DNA of 64,000 nt from Flavonifractor porci (GTDB lineage Bacteria; Bacillota; Clostridia; Oscillospirales; Oscillospiraceae), in the NCBI RefSeq assembly GCF_037572415.1, contig NZ_JBBHLB010000002.1, positions 124,001 through 188,000 on the forward strand. The letters run 5' to 3'. The notes under the pieces are model-generated. The model saw nothing but the letters and a program-made list of their open reading frames with translations, was not told the DNA's origin and made no database searches. Shown in pieces: positions 33,003 through 41,725 of the stretch. The first letter of the stretch is position 1, and the number at the start of each line of letters is the position of its first letter. The position numbers were made by a program, and so were the translations under genes.

Positions 33003-33766
33003 AAAGTCTTATCATTGCCTTTGCCATGTACTCCAAGGTCCCCATGCCAAGGGTGGACTGGGAGAAGCGCGCCCTGTCCTGGGCCCTGTGCTGGTTCCCT
33101 CTGGTGGGAGCGGTTATCGGCGCGGTGCTGTACGGCTGGATGATCCTGGCCCGGTATCTGGGCTTTGGGCCTCTCTTCTTTGCCGCCTTTGCCCTGCTCA
33201 TCCCCATTGCCCTCAGCGGCGGCATCCATCTGGACGGCTTCTGCGACACCTGCGACGCCCTGTCTTCCCACCAGACCAGGGAGCGTAAGCTGGAGATTTT
33301 GAAGGACTCCCACACCGGGGCCTTCGCCATCATCTGCTGCGGGCTCTACCTGCTGGTGTTCTTTGCCTGCTGGAGTGAGGTGGCGGCATCGGGGCGGGCC
33401 GCTCTGGTGCTGGCGTTGGGGCCGGTGCTCTCCCGCAGCCTGTCCGGCCTCTTTGCACTTTCCCTGCCCAACGCCCGGGGCACCGGCCTGCTGGCCACCT
33501 TCACCGGGCCTATGGACACCGTCAAGGCCCGTGGCGTCATGGTGATCTGGGTGGCAGTCTGCGTGGCCGCCATGCTGTGGCTGGACCTGTGGACCGGGGG
33601 CGCCGCCCTGCTGGGGGCTGGGCTGGCCTGCCTCTACTACCGGGTCATGAGCGCCCGGCAGTTTGGAGGGGTCACCGGCGATCTGGCTGGATTCTTCCTC
33701 CAGATCTGCGAGCTGGGCATGGTGCTGATGGTGGCCGTGGTCCAGAAAATCGAGGTGTTGGTATGA
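32999..33766 (+). CDS. cobS: Adenosylcobinamide-GDP ribazoletransferase (cobalamin synthase)
   Basis: 255 residues, integral membrane protein with six to seven helices. FAMYSKVPMPRVDW at the start, IALSGGIHLDGFCDTCDAL with the metal-binding Asp residues, and ILKDSHTGAFAI are CobS motifs. It joins adenosylcobinamide-GDP to alpha-ribazole (phosphate) at the membrane. GTG start at 32999 overlaps cobU by four bases; the stop overlaps the second cobU-like gene. Confidence 0.95.
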   Translation: MKSLIIAFAMYSKVPMPRVDWEKRALSWALCWFPLVGAVIGAVLYGWMILARYLGFGPLFFAAFALLIPIALSGGIHLDGFCDTCDALSSHQTRERKLEILKDSHTGAFAIICCGLYLLVFFACWSEVAASGRAALVLALGPVLSRSLSGLFALSLPNARGTGLLATFTGPMDTVKARGVMVIWVAVCVAAMLWLDLWTGGAALLGAGLACLYYRVMSARQFGGVTGDLAGFFLQICELGMVLMVAVVQKIEVLV

Positions 33767-34119
33767 TACTCATCATTGGCGGTGCGGGTCAGGGTAAGCT
33801 GGACTATGTGCTGCAAAAAACCGGATATACCTCCGACCAGGTGGCCCATACCCCGGAGGAGGCCAGGCAGAAGCCGGTCTTTGACGGCCTGGAACAGTGG
33901 CCCCACCTGGATGAGGAAGCGTTGCTGACCGCCAATCCCAAAGTCATCCTGATCTGCGCCGAGGTGGGCTGCGGCGTAGTACCCATCGACCCGGACCAGC
34001 GGGCCTGGCGGGAGGACGTGGGGCGGCTGTGCTGCCGTCTGGCCAAGCGGGCGGAGCGGGTGGAGCGCATTTTCTGTGGCCTGCCCATGACCCTGAAAGG
34101 AGACAAACCATGGAACTGA
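33763..34119 (+). CDS. Short CobU-like protein, second paralog
   Basis: 118 residues, against 170-185 for full CobU. It starts with the P-loop LIIGGAGQGKLDYVLQ and ends EVGCGVVPIDPDQRAWREDV and GLPMTLK, the CobU C-terminal half. The middle, including the RxxRH stretch with the guanylylated histidine, is missing. So it may bind ATP or GTP but is unlikely to do the full two-step reaction alone. Placed between cobS and cobC and overlapping both, it is clearly part of the pathway. It could complement the first paralog, which has the histidine but lacks EVG. Confidence 0.82.
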   Translation: MILIIGGAGQGKLDYVLQKTGYTSDQVAHTPEEARQKPVFDGLEQWPHLDEEALLTANPKVILICAEVGCGVVPIDPDQRAWREDVGRLCCRLAKRAERVERIFCGLPMTLKGDKPWN

Positions 34120-34703
34120 TCCTCATCCGTCACGGAACCACCCAGGGCAACCTGGAAAAGCGGTTCATCGGTATGCTGGATGTGCCGCTGGCCCCCCAGG
34201 GGGAGGAACTGGCCCGAAAGGTGGGGCCCATCCTGCCCCATGTGGAGCACATCTACCGCTCCCCCCTGATACGGTGCCGCCAGACGGCGGAGCTGCTGTG
34301 GCCGGGGGTGGAGACCACCGTGATCGAAGAGCTGCGGGAGACCGACTTCGGCCCCTTTGAGGGGAAAAACCACCAGGAACTGAAGGACGACCCCCTGTAT
34401 CAGGCCTGGATCGGCCAGGGCGACCGGCTGAACTTTGCCGCCATGCCGGTGGGCGAGACCGCCGAGCAGGTGGTGGAGCGGGTGTCCATCGGCCTTGAGA
34501 AGCTGGCCAAGGATGCCGCCGCCCACGGCTTTGAGCGGGTGGGCATGGTGTCCCACGGCGGAGCGCTGATGGGTCTGCTGTCCAAGTATGGCCGCCCGGA
34601 GAGGGCGTATTACGACTGGATGTGCCCCAACTGCGGCGGCTTCCGTATGGCGCTGGACCTGGACACCCTGGAACTGACGGTGCTGGAGGAGTATAAGGGA
34701 TGA
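34110..34703 (+). CDS. cobC: Alpha-ribazole phosphatase
   Basis: 197 residues, histidine phosphatase superfamily. LILIRHGTTQGNLEKRFIG holds the RHG catalytic motif, RSPLIRCRQTAELL the second Arg, ETDFGPFEGKNHQEL the Glu region, and VGMVSHGGALMGLL the second His. It removes the phosphate of alpha-ribazole-5'-phosphate or of adenosylcobalamin phosphate. The assignment over a general phosphoglycerate-mutase-like enzyme rests on the operon context. It overlaps the short cobU-like gene by ten bases. Confidence 0.9.
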   Translation: MELILIRHGTTQGNLEKRFIGMLDVPLAPQGEELARKVGPILPHVEHIYRSPLIRCRQTAELLWPGVETTVIEELRETDFGPFEGKNHQELKDDPLYQAWIGQGDRLNFAAMPVGETAEQVVERVSIGLEKLAKDAAAHGFERVGMVSHGGALMGLLSKYGRPERAYYDWMCPNCGGFRMALDLDTLELTVLEEYKG

Positions 34704-35677
34704 GTTGGTGGATCAGTCATCTGACGGCGCTGCTCATTGGCTTCTGCCTGGACCTGCTGCTGGGAGACCCTCACTGGGCTCCCCACCCGGTGCGGGCCAT
34801 CGGCGCCCTGATTTCCGGTCTGGAAAAGGTGTTGCGGAAGATCTTCCCCAAGTCCCGAGGCGGTGAGCTGGCAGGGGGCGTGGTACTGGTGCTCCTCACC
34901 CTGGCGATCCCCACCGGCCTGACGGTATTGTTGCTGTGGGCCTGCTGGCTGGTCAGCCCCTGGCTGTCCCTGGCGGTGGAGAGCGTGGTGAGCTACCAGT
35001 TGCTGGCCACCAAGTCTCTGGCCGCCGAGAGCCGTAAAGTGTACGATGCCCTCAAGACTGGGGATCTGGAGAAAGCCCGGTATGCCGTCTCTATGATCGT
35101 GGGCCGGGACACCGACCGGCTGGACGAGGCCGGGGTGACCAAAGCGGCCGTGGAGACGGTGGCGGAGAACGCCTCCGATGGCGTCATCGCCCCCCTCATC
35201 TTCCTGGCCATCGGCGGTGCGCCCCTGGGTATGTTCTATAAAGCAGCCAACACTATGGACTCCATGGTGGGCTATAAAAATGACAAATACCTCTACTTTG
35301 GCCGGGCGGCGGCCAAGTGGGATGACGTGCTCAACTTCCTGCCCGCCCGCATTTCCGGCGTGCTCATGTGCCTGGGGGCTGTGGCAGCGGGGTACGACGG
35401 GAAGAACGCCTGGCGCATTTTCCTGCGGGATCGGAAAAAGCACAAGTCTCCCAACTCTGCCCACACTGAGGCGGCCTGCGCGGGCGCGCTCCAGCTTCAG
35501 CTGGCGGGTCCCAACTGGTACTTCGGCAAGCTGGTGGAGAAGCCCACCATCGGGGACGACCAGCGGCCCCCCGAGCCTCTGGACATCCTGCGGTCGGGCC
35601 GGATTTTATACGCCACCGCCTTTTTCGCCCTGCTGCTCTTCTGCGGGGTGCCCCTGCTGATTTTATTGTTCCCATGA
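34700..35677 (+). CDS. cbiB: Adenosylcobinamide-phosphate synthase
   Basis: 325 residues, membrane protein with four to five helices. LLLGDPHWAPHPVRAIGALI at the start and ENASDGVIAPLIFLAIGGAP, followed by the AANTMDSMVGYKNDKY block, are CbiB/CobD-type signatures. HTEAACAGALQLQLAG is the C-terminal block. It attaches aminopropanol phosphate (or threonine phosphate-derived product) to adenosylcobyric acid. ATG at 34700 overlaps cobC. The next gene, cobD, makes its aminopropanol phosphate. Confidence 0.95.
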   Translation: MSWWISHLTALLIGFCLDLLLGDPHWAPHPVRAIGALISGLEKVLRKIFPKSRGGELAGGVVLVLLTLAIPTGLTVLLLWACWLVSPWLSLAVESVVSYQLLATKSLAAESRKVYDALKTGDLEKARYAVSMIVGRDTDRLDEAGVTKAAVETVAENASDGVIAPLIFLAIGGAPLGMFYKAANTMDSMVGYKNDKYLYFGRAAAKWDDVLNFLPARISGVLMCLGAVAAGYDGKNAWRIFLRDRKKHKSPNSAHTEAACAGALQLQLAGPNWYFGKLVEKPTIGDDQRPPEPLDILRSGRILYATAFFALLLFCGVPLLILLFP

Positions 35678-35716
35678 GGGCGGATGCCCACTTTGTCCAC
35701 GAAAAGGAGCGTTGTT

Positions 35717-36772
35717 ATGCCAGTCTACACCCACGGCGGGGATATCCTCACCGCCCAGGCCGCCTACGGCGGGGAGGTCCTGGACTTTTCCGCCAACCTG
35801 AACCCCCTGGGGATGCCTGCCCTGGTGGCGGAGGCGGTCCGGCAGGCGGCGGACCAGTCCGCCCGCTACCCGGACCCTCTGTGCCGGGACCTGCGGCGGG
35901 CCATCGCCGCCCACGACGGGGTGGGGGAGGAGCAGGTGGTGTGCGGCAACGGAGCCGCCGACCTGATCTTCCGGCTGGCCTTCGCATTGAAGCCTGGAAA
36001 AGCTCTGGTTACCGCTCCCAGCTTCTCCGAGTATGAGGAGGCCGTGACCTGCGTGGGCTGCGAGGTGGCCCGGTACACCCTGGACCAGAGCAGGAACTTC
36101 GATCTGGACGCTGGCTTCGTGGACGCCATCGGTCCGGACATTGACCTGGTGTTCCTGTGTACCCCCAACAACCCCACCGGGCGGCTGATTGATGAGGATC
36201 TGCTGGAAGAAGTGGTGAAGCGGTGCGGCGCTGTGGGGGCGGTGCTGGCGGTGGACGAATGCTTTCTGCCGCTGGCCACCGGCGGGCCGGGGCTGGCCCC
36301 ATGGCTGGAGAACCACCCCCATCTGGTGCTGCTGCGGGCCTTCACCAAGAGCTACGCCATGGCGGGGCTGCGGCTGGGCTACTGCCTGACGGCCAACGAG
36401 GGACTGCGGGAGGAGCTGGGCAAGTTCGCCCAGCCCTGGAGCGTGTCCACCCCCGCCCAGGCGGCAGGCGTGGCGGCCCTCACCGGCTGTCCCCACTGGC
36501 TGGCGGAGGGCAGGCGCTTTGTGGAGGAGGCCCGGCCCGGTCTGGCCGCCGGTCTGACGGCAGCAGGCTGTACCGTGATCCCCGGGCAGGCAAACTATCT
36601 CCTGTTCCGGTTGCCCGGTGTGGCCGATCTGAAAGAAAAACTGCTGGAGCGTGGTGTGCTCATCCGCTCCTGCGCCAACTACCACGGTCTGGGCCCCGAC
36701 TGGTACCGGGTGTGCGTCCGGGGCGAAGAAGAAAACCGGCGGCTGCTGGCCGCCCTCAGCGAGGTGCAGTGA
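35717..36772 (+). CDS. cobD: Threonine-phosphate decarboxylase
   Basis: 351 residues, PLP fold type I, related to histidinol-phosphate aminotransferase. HGGDILTAQAAYGGEVLDFS then ANLNPLGMP is typical of CobD; FLCTPNNPTGRLI, VLAVDECFLPL and RAFTKSYAMAGLRLGY (PLP lysine) follow. It decarboxylates L-threonine-O-3-phosphate to (R)-1-amino-2-propanol phosphate for CbiB. HisC is an alternative by sequence alone but the context decides. AAAGGAGC precedes ATG at 35717. Its TGA overlaps the cbiP ATG by one base. Confidence 0.93.
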   Translation: MPVYTHGGDILTAQAAYGGEVLDFSANLNPLGMPALVAEAVRQAADQSARYPDPLCRDLRRAIAAHDGVGEEQVVCGNGAADLIFRLAFALKPGKALVTAPSFSEYEEAVTCVGCEVARYTLDQSRNFDLDAGFVDAIGPDIDLVFLCTPNNPTGRLIDEDLLEEVVKRCGAVGAVLAVDECFLPLATGGPGLAPWLENHPHLVLLRAFTKSYAMAGLRLGYCLTANEGLREELGKFAQPWSVSTPAQAAGVAALTGCPHWLAEGRRFVEEARPGLAAGLTAAGCTVIPGQANYLLFRLPGVADLKEKLLERGVLIRSCANYHGLGPDWYRVCVRGEEENRRLLAALSEVQ

Positions 36773-38268
36773 TGGCAAAGGCAATTATGATCCAGGGCAC
36801 CGCCTCCAACGCCGGCAAGTCTCTGCTGGCGGCAGGGCTGTGCCGCATCTTCAAGCAGGACGGCTACAAGGTGGCCCCCTTCAAGTCCCAGAACATGGCC
36901 CTCAACTCCGCCATCACCCCCGACGGGCTGGAGATGGGCCGTGCCCAGGTCATGCAGGCCGAGGCGGCGGGGGTGGCCCCCGACGTGCGGATGAACCCCA
37001 TTCTCCTGAAGCCCACCAGCGACGTGGGCTCCCAGGTCATCGTCAACGGTATTCCACGGGGTACTATGAAGGCGGGAGATTACTTTCAGTATAAGAAAAA
37101 TCTCATTCCCGATGTGATGGAGGCCTATTCCTCCCTGGCCGAGGAGTATGATATCATCGTCATTGAGGGGGCGGGCAGCCCGGCGGAAATCAACCTGAAA
37201 GAGGACGATCTGGTCAATATGGGCATGGCCCGGATGGCCAAGGCCCCGGTGCTGCTGTGCGGCGACATTGACCGGGGGGGTGTGTTCGCCTCCCTCTACG
37301 GCACGGTGAAGCTGCTGGACCCGGACGAGCAGGACCTGATAAAGGGCCTCATCATCAACAAGTTCCGAGGGGACGTGGAGATTCTCCGCCCCGGCCTGAC
37401 CCAGTTGGAGGAGCTGGCGGGCAAGCCGGTGCTGGGCGTGGTGCCCATGCTGGAGGTGGACGTGGACGATGAAGACTCCCTGTCCGCCCGTCTGTCCAAA
37501 TCCGGTAAAGTGGGCCTGGTGGACATGGCGGTGATCCGCCTGCCCCGGCTTTCCAACTTCACTGACTTTAACCCCCTGGAGCGGATGGAGGAGGTCTCCC
37601 TCCGCTATGTGGGGAGCGTGGGGGAGCTGGGCCACCCCGACCTCATCATTCTGCCCGGCACCAAGAACACCATGGACGACCTGCGGTGGCTGCGGCAGAG
37701 CGGCCTGGAGGGCGCCATTCTGAAGCACGCCGCCAGGGGCGGCGCGGTCATTGGCATCTGCGGCGGCTATCAGATGCTGGGCAACACCGTCTCCGACCCC
37801 GACGGGGTGGAGGGCGGCGGCACCCTGGCGGGGCTGGGCCTGCTGCCCTCGGAAACCGTGTTCCAGGGGGAGAAGACCCGCACCCGGGTGACCGGTACCT
37901 TTGCCCAGGCCGAGGGCATCTTTGCCCCTCTGGCCGGTGTGGCTTTTGAGGGCTATGAGATCCACATGGGCAAGACGGAGAGCGCTGCCGCCCCCCTGGT
38001 GAAGTTTGTCACCCAGACCGGGGAGGAACACACCGACGGCCTGAGTAACGGCAACGTGTGGGGCTGCTACGTCCACGGCATCTTTGACAAGGCCGGGGCG
38101 GCCTCCGCTCTGGTGAACTGCCTGCTGAAGGCCAAGGGCCTGGAGGGACAGGCCGCCAGCGTGGACTGGCAGGAGTACGCCCAGCGGCAATACGACAAGC
38201 TGGCGGACGGTCTGCGGGCCAGTCTGGATATGGAGCGGATCTACCGCATCCTGAACGGGGAGGAATGA
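36772..38268 (+). CDS. cbiP: Adenosylcobyric acid synthase
   Basis: 498 residues. The N-terminal domain has IQGTASNAGKSLLAAGLCRI as the P-loop, FKSQNMALNSAITPDG and IEGAGSPAEINLKEDDLVNM; the C-terminal glutaminase domain has IGICGGYQMLG (catalytic Cys) and FEGYEIHMGKTE. It amidates side chains b, d, e and g. ATG at 36772 overlaps cobD by one base. cbiC follows after three bases. Confidence 0.96.
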   Translation: MAKAIMIQGTASNAGKSLLAAGLCRIFKQDGYKVAPFKSQNMALNSAITPDGLEMGRAQVMQAEAAGVAPDVRMNPILLKPTSDVGSQVIVNGIPRGTMKAGDYFQYKKNLIPDVMEAYSSLAEEYDIIVIEGAGSPAEINLKEDDLVNMGMARMAKAPVLLCGDIDRGGVFASLYGTVKLLDPDEQDLIKGLIINKFRGDVEILRPGLTQLEELAGKPVLGVVPMLEVDVDDEDSLSARLSKSGKVGLVDMAVIRLPRLSNFTDFNPLERMEEVSLRYVGSVGELGHPDLIILPGTKNTMDDLRWLRQSGLEGAILKHAARGGAVIGICGGYQMLGNTVSDPDGVEGGGTLAGLGLLPSETVFQGEKTRTRVTGTFAQAEGIFAPLAGVAFEGYEIHMGKTESAAAPLVKFVTQTGEEHTDGLSNGNVWGCYVHGIFDKAGAASALVNCLLKAKGLEGQAASVDWQEYAQRQYDKLADGLRASLDMERIYRILNGEE

Positions 38269-38271
38269 TCC

Positions 38272-38919
38272 ATGAAAAAGATAGAGTTGCAGCGGGTGGC
38301 CCCCGCTGAGATCGAGGCCAGAAGTATGGAGATCATTGGCCAGGAGCTGGGTGAGCGGGTATTTCCCGCCGACCAGCTGCCGGTGATCAAGCGGGCCATC
38401 CACACCAGCGCCGACTTCGACTATGCCGACAATCTGGTGTTCTCTCCTGACGCGGTGGCGGCGGGTATTGCCGCCATCAAGGGGGGCTGCACCATCGTCA
38501 CCGATACCCAGATGGCCTTCTCCGGGGTCAACAAGAAGGTGCTGGAGAAGTTCGGCGGCAAGGCCGTATGCTTCATGTCCGACCCGGATGTGGCTGCCGA
38601 GGCCAAGGCTCGTGGGGAGACCCGGGCCACTGTGTCCATGGAGCGGGCCGCTCAGCTGGAGGGCCCTCTGGTGCTGGCCATCGGCAACGCCCCCACTGCT
38701 CTGGTGCGGATTTGCGAATTGATCGAAGAGGGGAAGATGGCCCCCGCCCTGGTGATCGGCGTGCCGGTGGGCTTTGTCAACGTGGTGGAGAGCAAGGAGC
38801 TGCTCCTCACCATGGATATCCCCCACATCGTGGCCCGGGGCCGCAAGGGAGGCAGCAATGTGGCCGCCGCCATCTGCAACGCCCTGCTCTACCAGGCCAG
38901 CAACAACGTACGGGAGTGA
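38272..38919 (+). CDS. cbiC: Cobalt-precorrin-8 methylmutase
   Basis: 215 residues. VIKRAIHTSADFDYADNLVF carries the catalytic His (RxxHxSxDF); TDTQMAFSGVNKK and ALVIGVPVGFVNVVESKELL are CbiC/CobH blocks. It moves the methyl group from C11 to C12 to make cobyrinate. It lies between cbiP and cbiK with short spacers. Confidence 0.95.
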   Translation: MKKIELQRVAPAEIEARSMEIIGQELGERVFPADQLPVIKRAIHTSADFDYADNLVFSPDAVAAGIAAIKGGCTIVTDTQMAFSGVNKKVLEKFGGKAVCFMSDPDVAAEAKARGETRATVSMERAAQLEGPLVLAIGNAPTALVRICELIEEGKMAPALVIGVPVGFVNVVESKELLLTMDIPHIVARGRKGGSNVAAAICNALLYQASNNVRE

Positions 38920-38924
38920 AGGAT

Positions 38925-39710
38925 ATGAATAGACAAGCCCTTCTGGCGGTGTCCTTCGGCACCAGCCACCGGGACACCCTGGAAAAGACCATCGCCGCCA
39001 TTGAGAAGGCCCTGGCCGCCGCCTTTCCGGAGCGCACCCTGCGCCGGGCCTTCACCAGCGGTATGATTTTAAGAAAGCTGGAGCGGGAGGGTACCCACAT
39101 CGACGACGTGCCCGCCGCCCTGGAGAAGCTGGCGGCGGAGGGATACACCGACGTGCTGGTCCAGCCCACCCACATCATGAACGGCGATGAGTACGACAAG
39201 ATGATGGACCTGGCCACCCCTTTTGAAGACCGGTTTGAGAAGCTGACCTTTGGCCGCCCCTTGCTCACCGAGACCGGGGACTACCTGGACGCGGTGCAGG
39301 CTCTGCTCCATAATCTGCCGGAGGCGGAGGAGGGCAAGGCCATCCTCTACATGGGCCACGGCACCGAGCACTTTGCCAACTCCTGTTACGCCCTGCTGGA
39401 GTATGTGTTCCGGGATATGGGCCGGAAGGATGTGGTCATCGGCACGGTGGAAGGCTACCCCGGGTTCGGGGAGGCGGCGCGCCGTATCCAAGAACTGGGC
39501 GCCACAAAGGTGGAGCTGCGCCCCCTGATGATCGTGGCGGGCGACCACGCCAAAAACGATCTGGCGGGGGAGGAGGAGGATTCCTGGAAGTCCCTGCTGG
39601 AGCAGAAGGGCTACGCCGTCAACTGTGTGCTCCAGGGCCTGGGGGAGTTTCCCAGCATCCAGGCCCTCTTTGTCAAGCACGCCGGAGAGGCCAAACAACT
39701 CCAGGCGTAA
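38925..39710 (+). CDS. cbiK: Sirohydrochlorin cobaltochelatase
   Basis: 261 residues. ALLAVSFGTSHRDTLEKTI at the start, ILYMGHGTEHFANSCY with the metal-binding His, and LRPLMIVAGDHAKNDLAGEE with the second His are CbiK motifs. It inserts Co2+ into sirohydrochlorin (factor II), the committed step of the early-cobalt route. There is no N-terminal signal sequence, so it is a cytoplasmic form rather than the exported form of Desulfovibrio. ATG at 38925 has GAAGGAT upstream. Confidence 0.95.
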   Translation: MNRQALLAVSFGTSHRDTLEKTIAAIEKALAAAFPERTLRRAFTSGMILRKLEREGTHIDDVPAALEKLAAEGYTDVLVQPTHIMNGDEYDKMMDLATPFEDRFEKLTFGRPLLTETGDYLDAVQALLHNLPEAEEGKAILYMGHGTEHFANSCYALLEYVFRDMGRKDVVIGTVEGYPGFGEAARRIQELGATKVELRPLMIVAGDHAKNDLAGEEEDSWKSLLEQKGYAVNCVLQGLGEFPSIQALFVKHAGEAKQLQA

Positions 39711-39721
39711 GCCTGTTTTGC

Positions 39722-39885
39722 ATAGAGGGCCGGGAAAAGGGAAGCCGGGTGGAAATCCCGCGCAGTCCCGCTGCCGTAAGAGAAGAGCCGCCGGGCACCA
39801 TGTCACTGGGGAAACCTGGGAAGACGCACGGCGGCAGAGAGGCTCAAGCCGGAAAACCTTGCCCGGCCCGGCAATCCAAACGCCT
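39722..39885 (+). ncRNA. Second cobalamin riboswitch, upstream of cbiM
   Basis: AAGGGAAGCCGGGTGGAAAT, CCCGCGCAGTCCCGCTGCCG, then CACCATGTCACTGGGG and GGCTCAAGCCGGAAAACCTTGCC, the last the B12-box equivalent. The layout and position before the cobalt importer are classic. I see no terminator between it and the ATG at 39914, so control is more likely at the ribosome site (AAAGGA, 39897-39902). Boundaries approximate. Confidence 0.92.
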
Positions 39886-39913
39886 ACGAGTGATAGGAAA
39901 GGATGAAACGACT

Positions 39914-40633
39914 ATGAGAACTCTGACTGCCAACAAAACCGTCCGCGCCGCGGCGGTGCTGGTGGGGCTGCTGGGTCTGATGACCATGAGCGCCTCCGCC
40001 ATGCACATTGCCGAAGGTATGCTGCCCGTGCCCTGGGCCATCGGCTGGGGCGCGGTGTGTGTGCCCTTCCTGGTGGCCGGCTTCTTCTCCATCAAGAAGA
40101 AGATCGACCAGGCCCCCCGGGCCAAGATCCTGCTGGCCATGTGCGGCGCCTTCGCCTTCGTGCTGTCCGCCCTGAAGATCCCCTCGGTGTCCGGCTCCTG
40201 CTCCCACCCCACCGGTGTGGGCCTGGGCGCCATCCTGTTCGGGCCCCTGGTCATGACGGTGCTGGGACTGATCGTGCTTCTCTTCCAGGCCCTGCTGCTG
40301 GCCCACGGCGGCCTCACCACCCTGGGCGCCAACGTATTCTCCATGGCCATTGCCGGGCCCATCGTGTCCTGGCTGGTCTATAAGCTGCTGCGGAAGGTCA
40401 AGGCTCCCGCCGCTGTGGCGGTGTTTGCCGCCGCCGCCCTGGGCGACCTCTTCACCTATGTGGTCACCTCGGTACAGCTGGGGGTCATCAACGGCGGCAT
40501 GGTGAAGTTCCTTACCATCTTCGCCGTCACCCAGGTACCGCTGGCCATTGCCGAGGGCCTGCTCACCGTGGTGATCTTCAACGTGCTGGAGAAGTACAGC
40601 AAGACCGAGCTCCATGAGCTGCAGGTGCTGTAA
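39914..40633 (+). CDS. cbiM: Cobalt ECF transporter S component CbiM
   Basis: 239 residues. A hydrophobic signal-like stretch (residues about 10-32, ending MSASA) precedes MHIAEGMLPV, whose N-terminal Met-His after processing binds cobalt in CbiM/NikM. GSCSHPTGVGLGAILFGPL and VTSVQLGVINGG complete the family pattern. It is the substrate-binding unit of the CbiMNQO importer and is under the second riboswitch. The processing site is inferred. Confidence 0.95.
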   Translation: MRTLTANKTVRAAAVLVGLLGLMTMSASAMHIAEGMLPVPWAIGWGAVCVPFLVAGFFSIKKKIDQAPRAKILLAMCGAFAFVLSALKIPSVSGSCSHPTGVGLGAILFGPLVMTVLGLIVLLFQALLLAHGGLTTLGANVFSMAIAGPIVSWLVYKLLRKVKAPAAVAVFAAAALGDLFTYVVTSVQLGVINGGMVKFLTIFAVTQVPLAIAEGLLTVVIFNVLEKYSKTELHELQVL

Positions 40634-40646
40634 GGAGGGGATGGAT

Positions 40647-40943
40647 ATGAAAGTTTGGCAGAAAAATTTGATTTTGATCCTGTTGGTGGTGGTCATCGCC
40701 GCCGTGCCCCTGTGGCTGCTGCCCAACGCCGAGTTCGGCGGAGCCGACGGCCAGGCTGAGGAGGCCATTATGGAGCTCAACCCCGACTATGAGCCCTGGT
40801 TTGAGCCCATTCTGGAGCCCGCCAGCGGCGAGGTGGAGTCCATGCTCTTCGCTCTCCAGGCCGCCATCGGCGCCGGTGTGGTGGGCTTTATTCTGGGCCG
40901 CATCACCAAGAAGCCGGACGGGAAAGAGAAAGGAACGAACTGA
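40647..40943 (+). CDS. cbiN: Cobalt transport protein CbiN
   Basis: 98 residues with two membrane helices (about 7-25 and 68-85) and between them a periplasmic loop with ADGQAEEAIMELNPDYEPWF, the CbiN signature. It assists metal loading of CbiM. ATG at 40647 is spaced properly from AGGAGG; an ATG six bases earlier is too close. Confidence 0.93.
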   Translation: MKVWQKNLILILLVVVIAAVPLWLLPNAEFGGADGQAEEAIMELNPDYEPWFEPILEPASGEVESMLFALQAAIGAGVVGFILGRITKKPDGKEKGTN

Positions 40944-40945
40944 CC

Positions 40946-41725
40946 ATGGGCACCGACCGCTACGCCTATCAGTCCCGCCTGCGGCGGGTGTCCCCCATGC
41001 CCAAGCTGCTGCTGACGGTGGTCGCCCTGGTGATTTGCCTGTGCTGCGACAGCGTGGCGGTGGGCCTGTTTACCCTGGTTCTGATGGGGGTGCTTATTAC
41101 CGCCCTGGGGGGACTGCCCCCCAGGGTGTACCTCCATTTTCTCAAGGTGCCGCTGATCTTCCTGGTCATCGGCTGCCTTACCATCGTGGCGGGGGCCTAT
41201 CCTGCCGGGACAGAGATGGTGGCCGCCATTCCGGTGGGCGACAGCTTGTGGGGCTTTACCATGGATGGCCTTTGGCTGGGCGGGCGCATTTTCTGCAAGG
41301 CCCTGGGGGCGGTGGGATGTATGTACTTTCTCTCTCTCAATACCCCCGTTACCGACCTGACCATGGCCCTGGAGAAGCTCCATGTGCCAAAGCTGCTGGT
41401 GGAGCTGATGGAGCTCATCTACCGCTTCATCTTCGTGCTGGCTGAGACGGCTTCCAACATCCGCACCGCCCAGGATTCCCGGCTGGGCTACCGGGGATTT
41501 CGCCGGTCGGTGTCCTCCTTGGGGATGCTCTCCTCCATGGTGTTTCTGCGGGCATGGCGGAAGGCCGACCGTATCTATACCGCCCTGGAGTCCCGGGGCT
41601 ATACCGGCAGCCTCACCACCCTGAACGACGCCTACCGTCCGGGGTGGGGGCTGCTCCCCCTCACCGCCCTGGCGGCGGCGGGGCAGATCGCCATTTGGCT
41701 TGTGGAAGGGAGGCTGCTGGGATGA
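40946..41725 (+). CDS. cbiQ: Cobalt ECF transporter T component CbiQ
   Basis: 259 residues, polytopic. The cytoplasmic loop with RAWRKADRIYTALESRGYTG is the EcfT Ala-Arg-Gly type coupling motif that binds the ATPase; SPMPKLLLTVVALVICL opens the protein. It links CbiM to CbiO. Two bases after cbiN; stop overlaps cbiO. Confidence 0.94.
   Translation: MGTDRYAYQSRLRRVSPMPKLLLTVVALVICLCCDSVAVGLFTLVLMGVLITALGGLPPRVYLHFLKVPLIFLVIGCLTIVAGAYPAGTEMVAAIPVGDSLWGFTMDGLWLGGRIFCKALGAVGCMYFLSLNTPVTDLTMALEKLHVPKLLVELMELIYRFIFVLAETASNIRTAQDSRLGYRGFRRSVSSLGMLSSMVFLRAWRKADRIYTALESRGYTGSLTTLNDAYRPGWGLLPLTALAAAGQIAIWLVEGRLLG

Noticed and set aside
36679..38826. A 715-codon open frame on the minus strand opposite cbiP and cbiC
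   Set aside because: It is the mirror of real genes in high-GC DNA: His/Gly/Gln-rich, low complexity, no domain, no ribosome site. Many similar frames (13637-15847, 48213-49883, 21896-23614, 54852-56945) were left out for the same reason.
39711..39913. An intrinsic terminator for the second riboswitch
   Set aside because: No stem followed by a T run could be found between the aptamer and the cbiM start.
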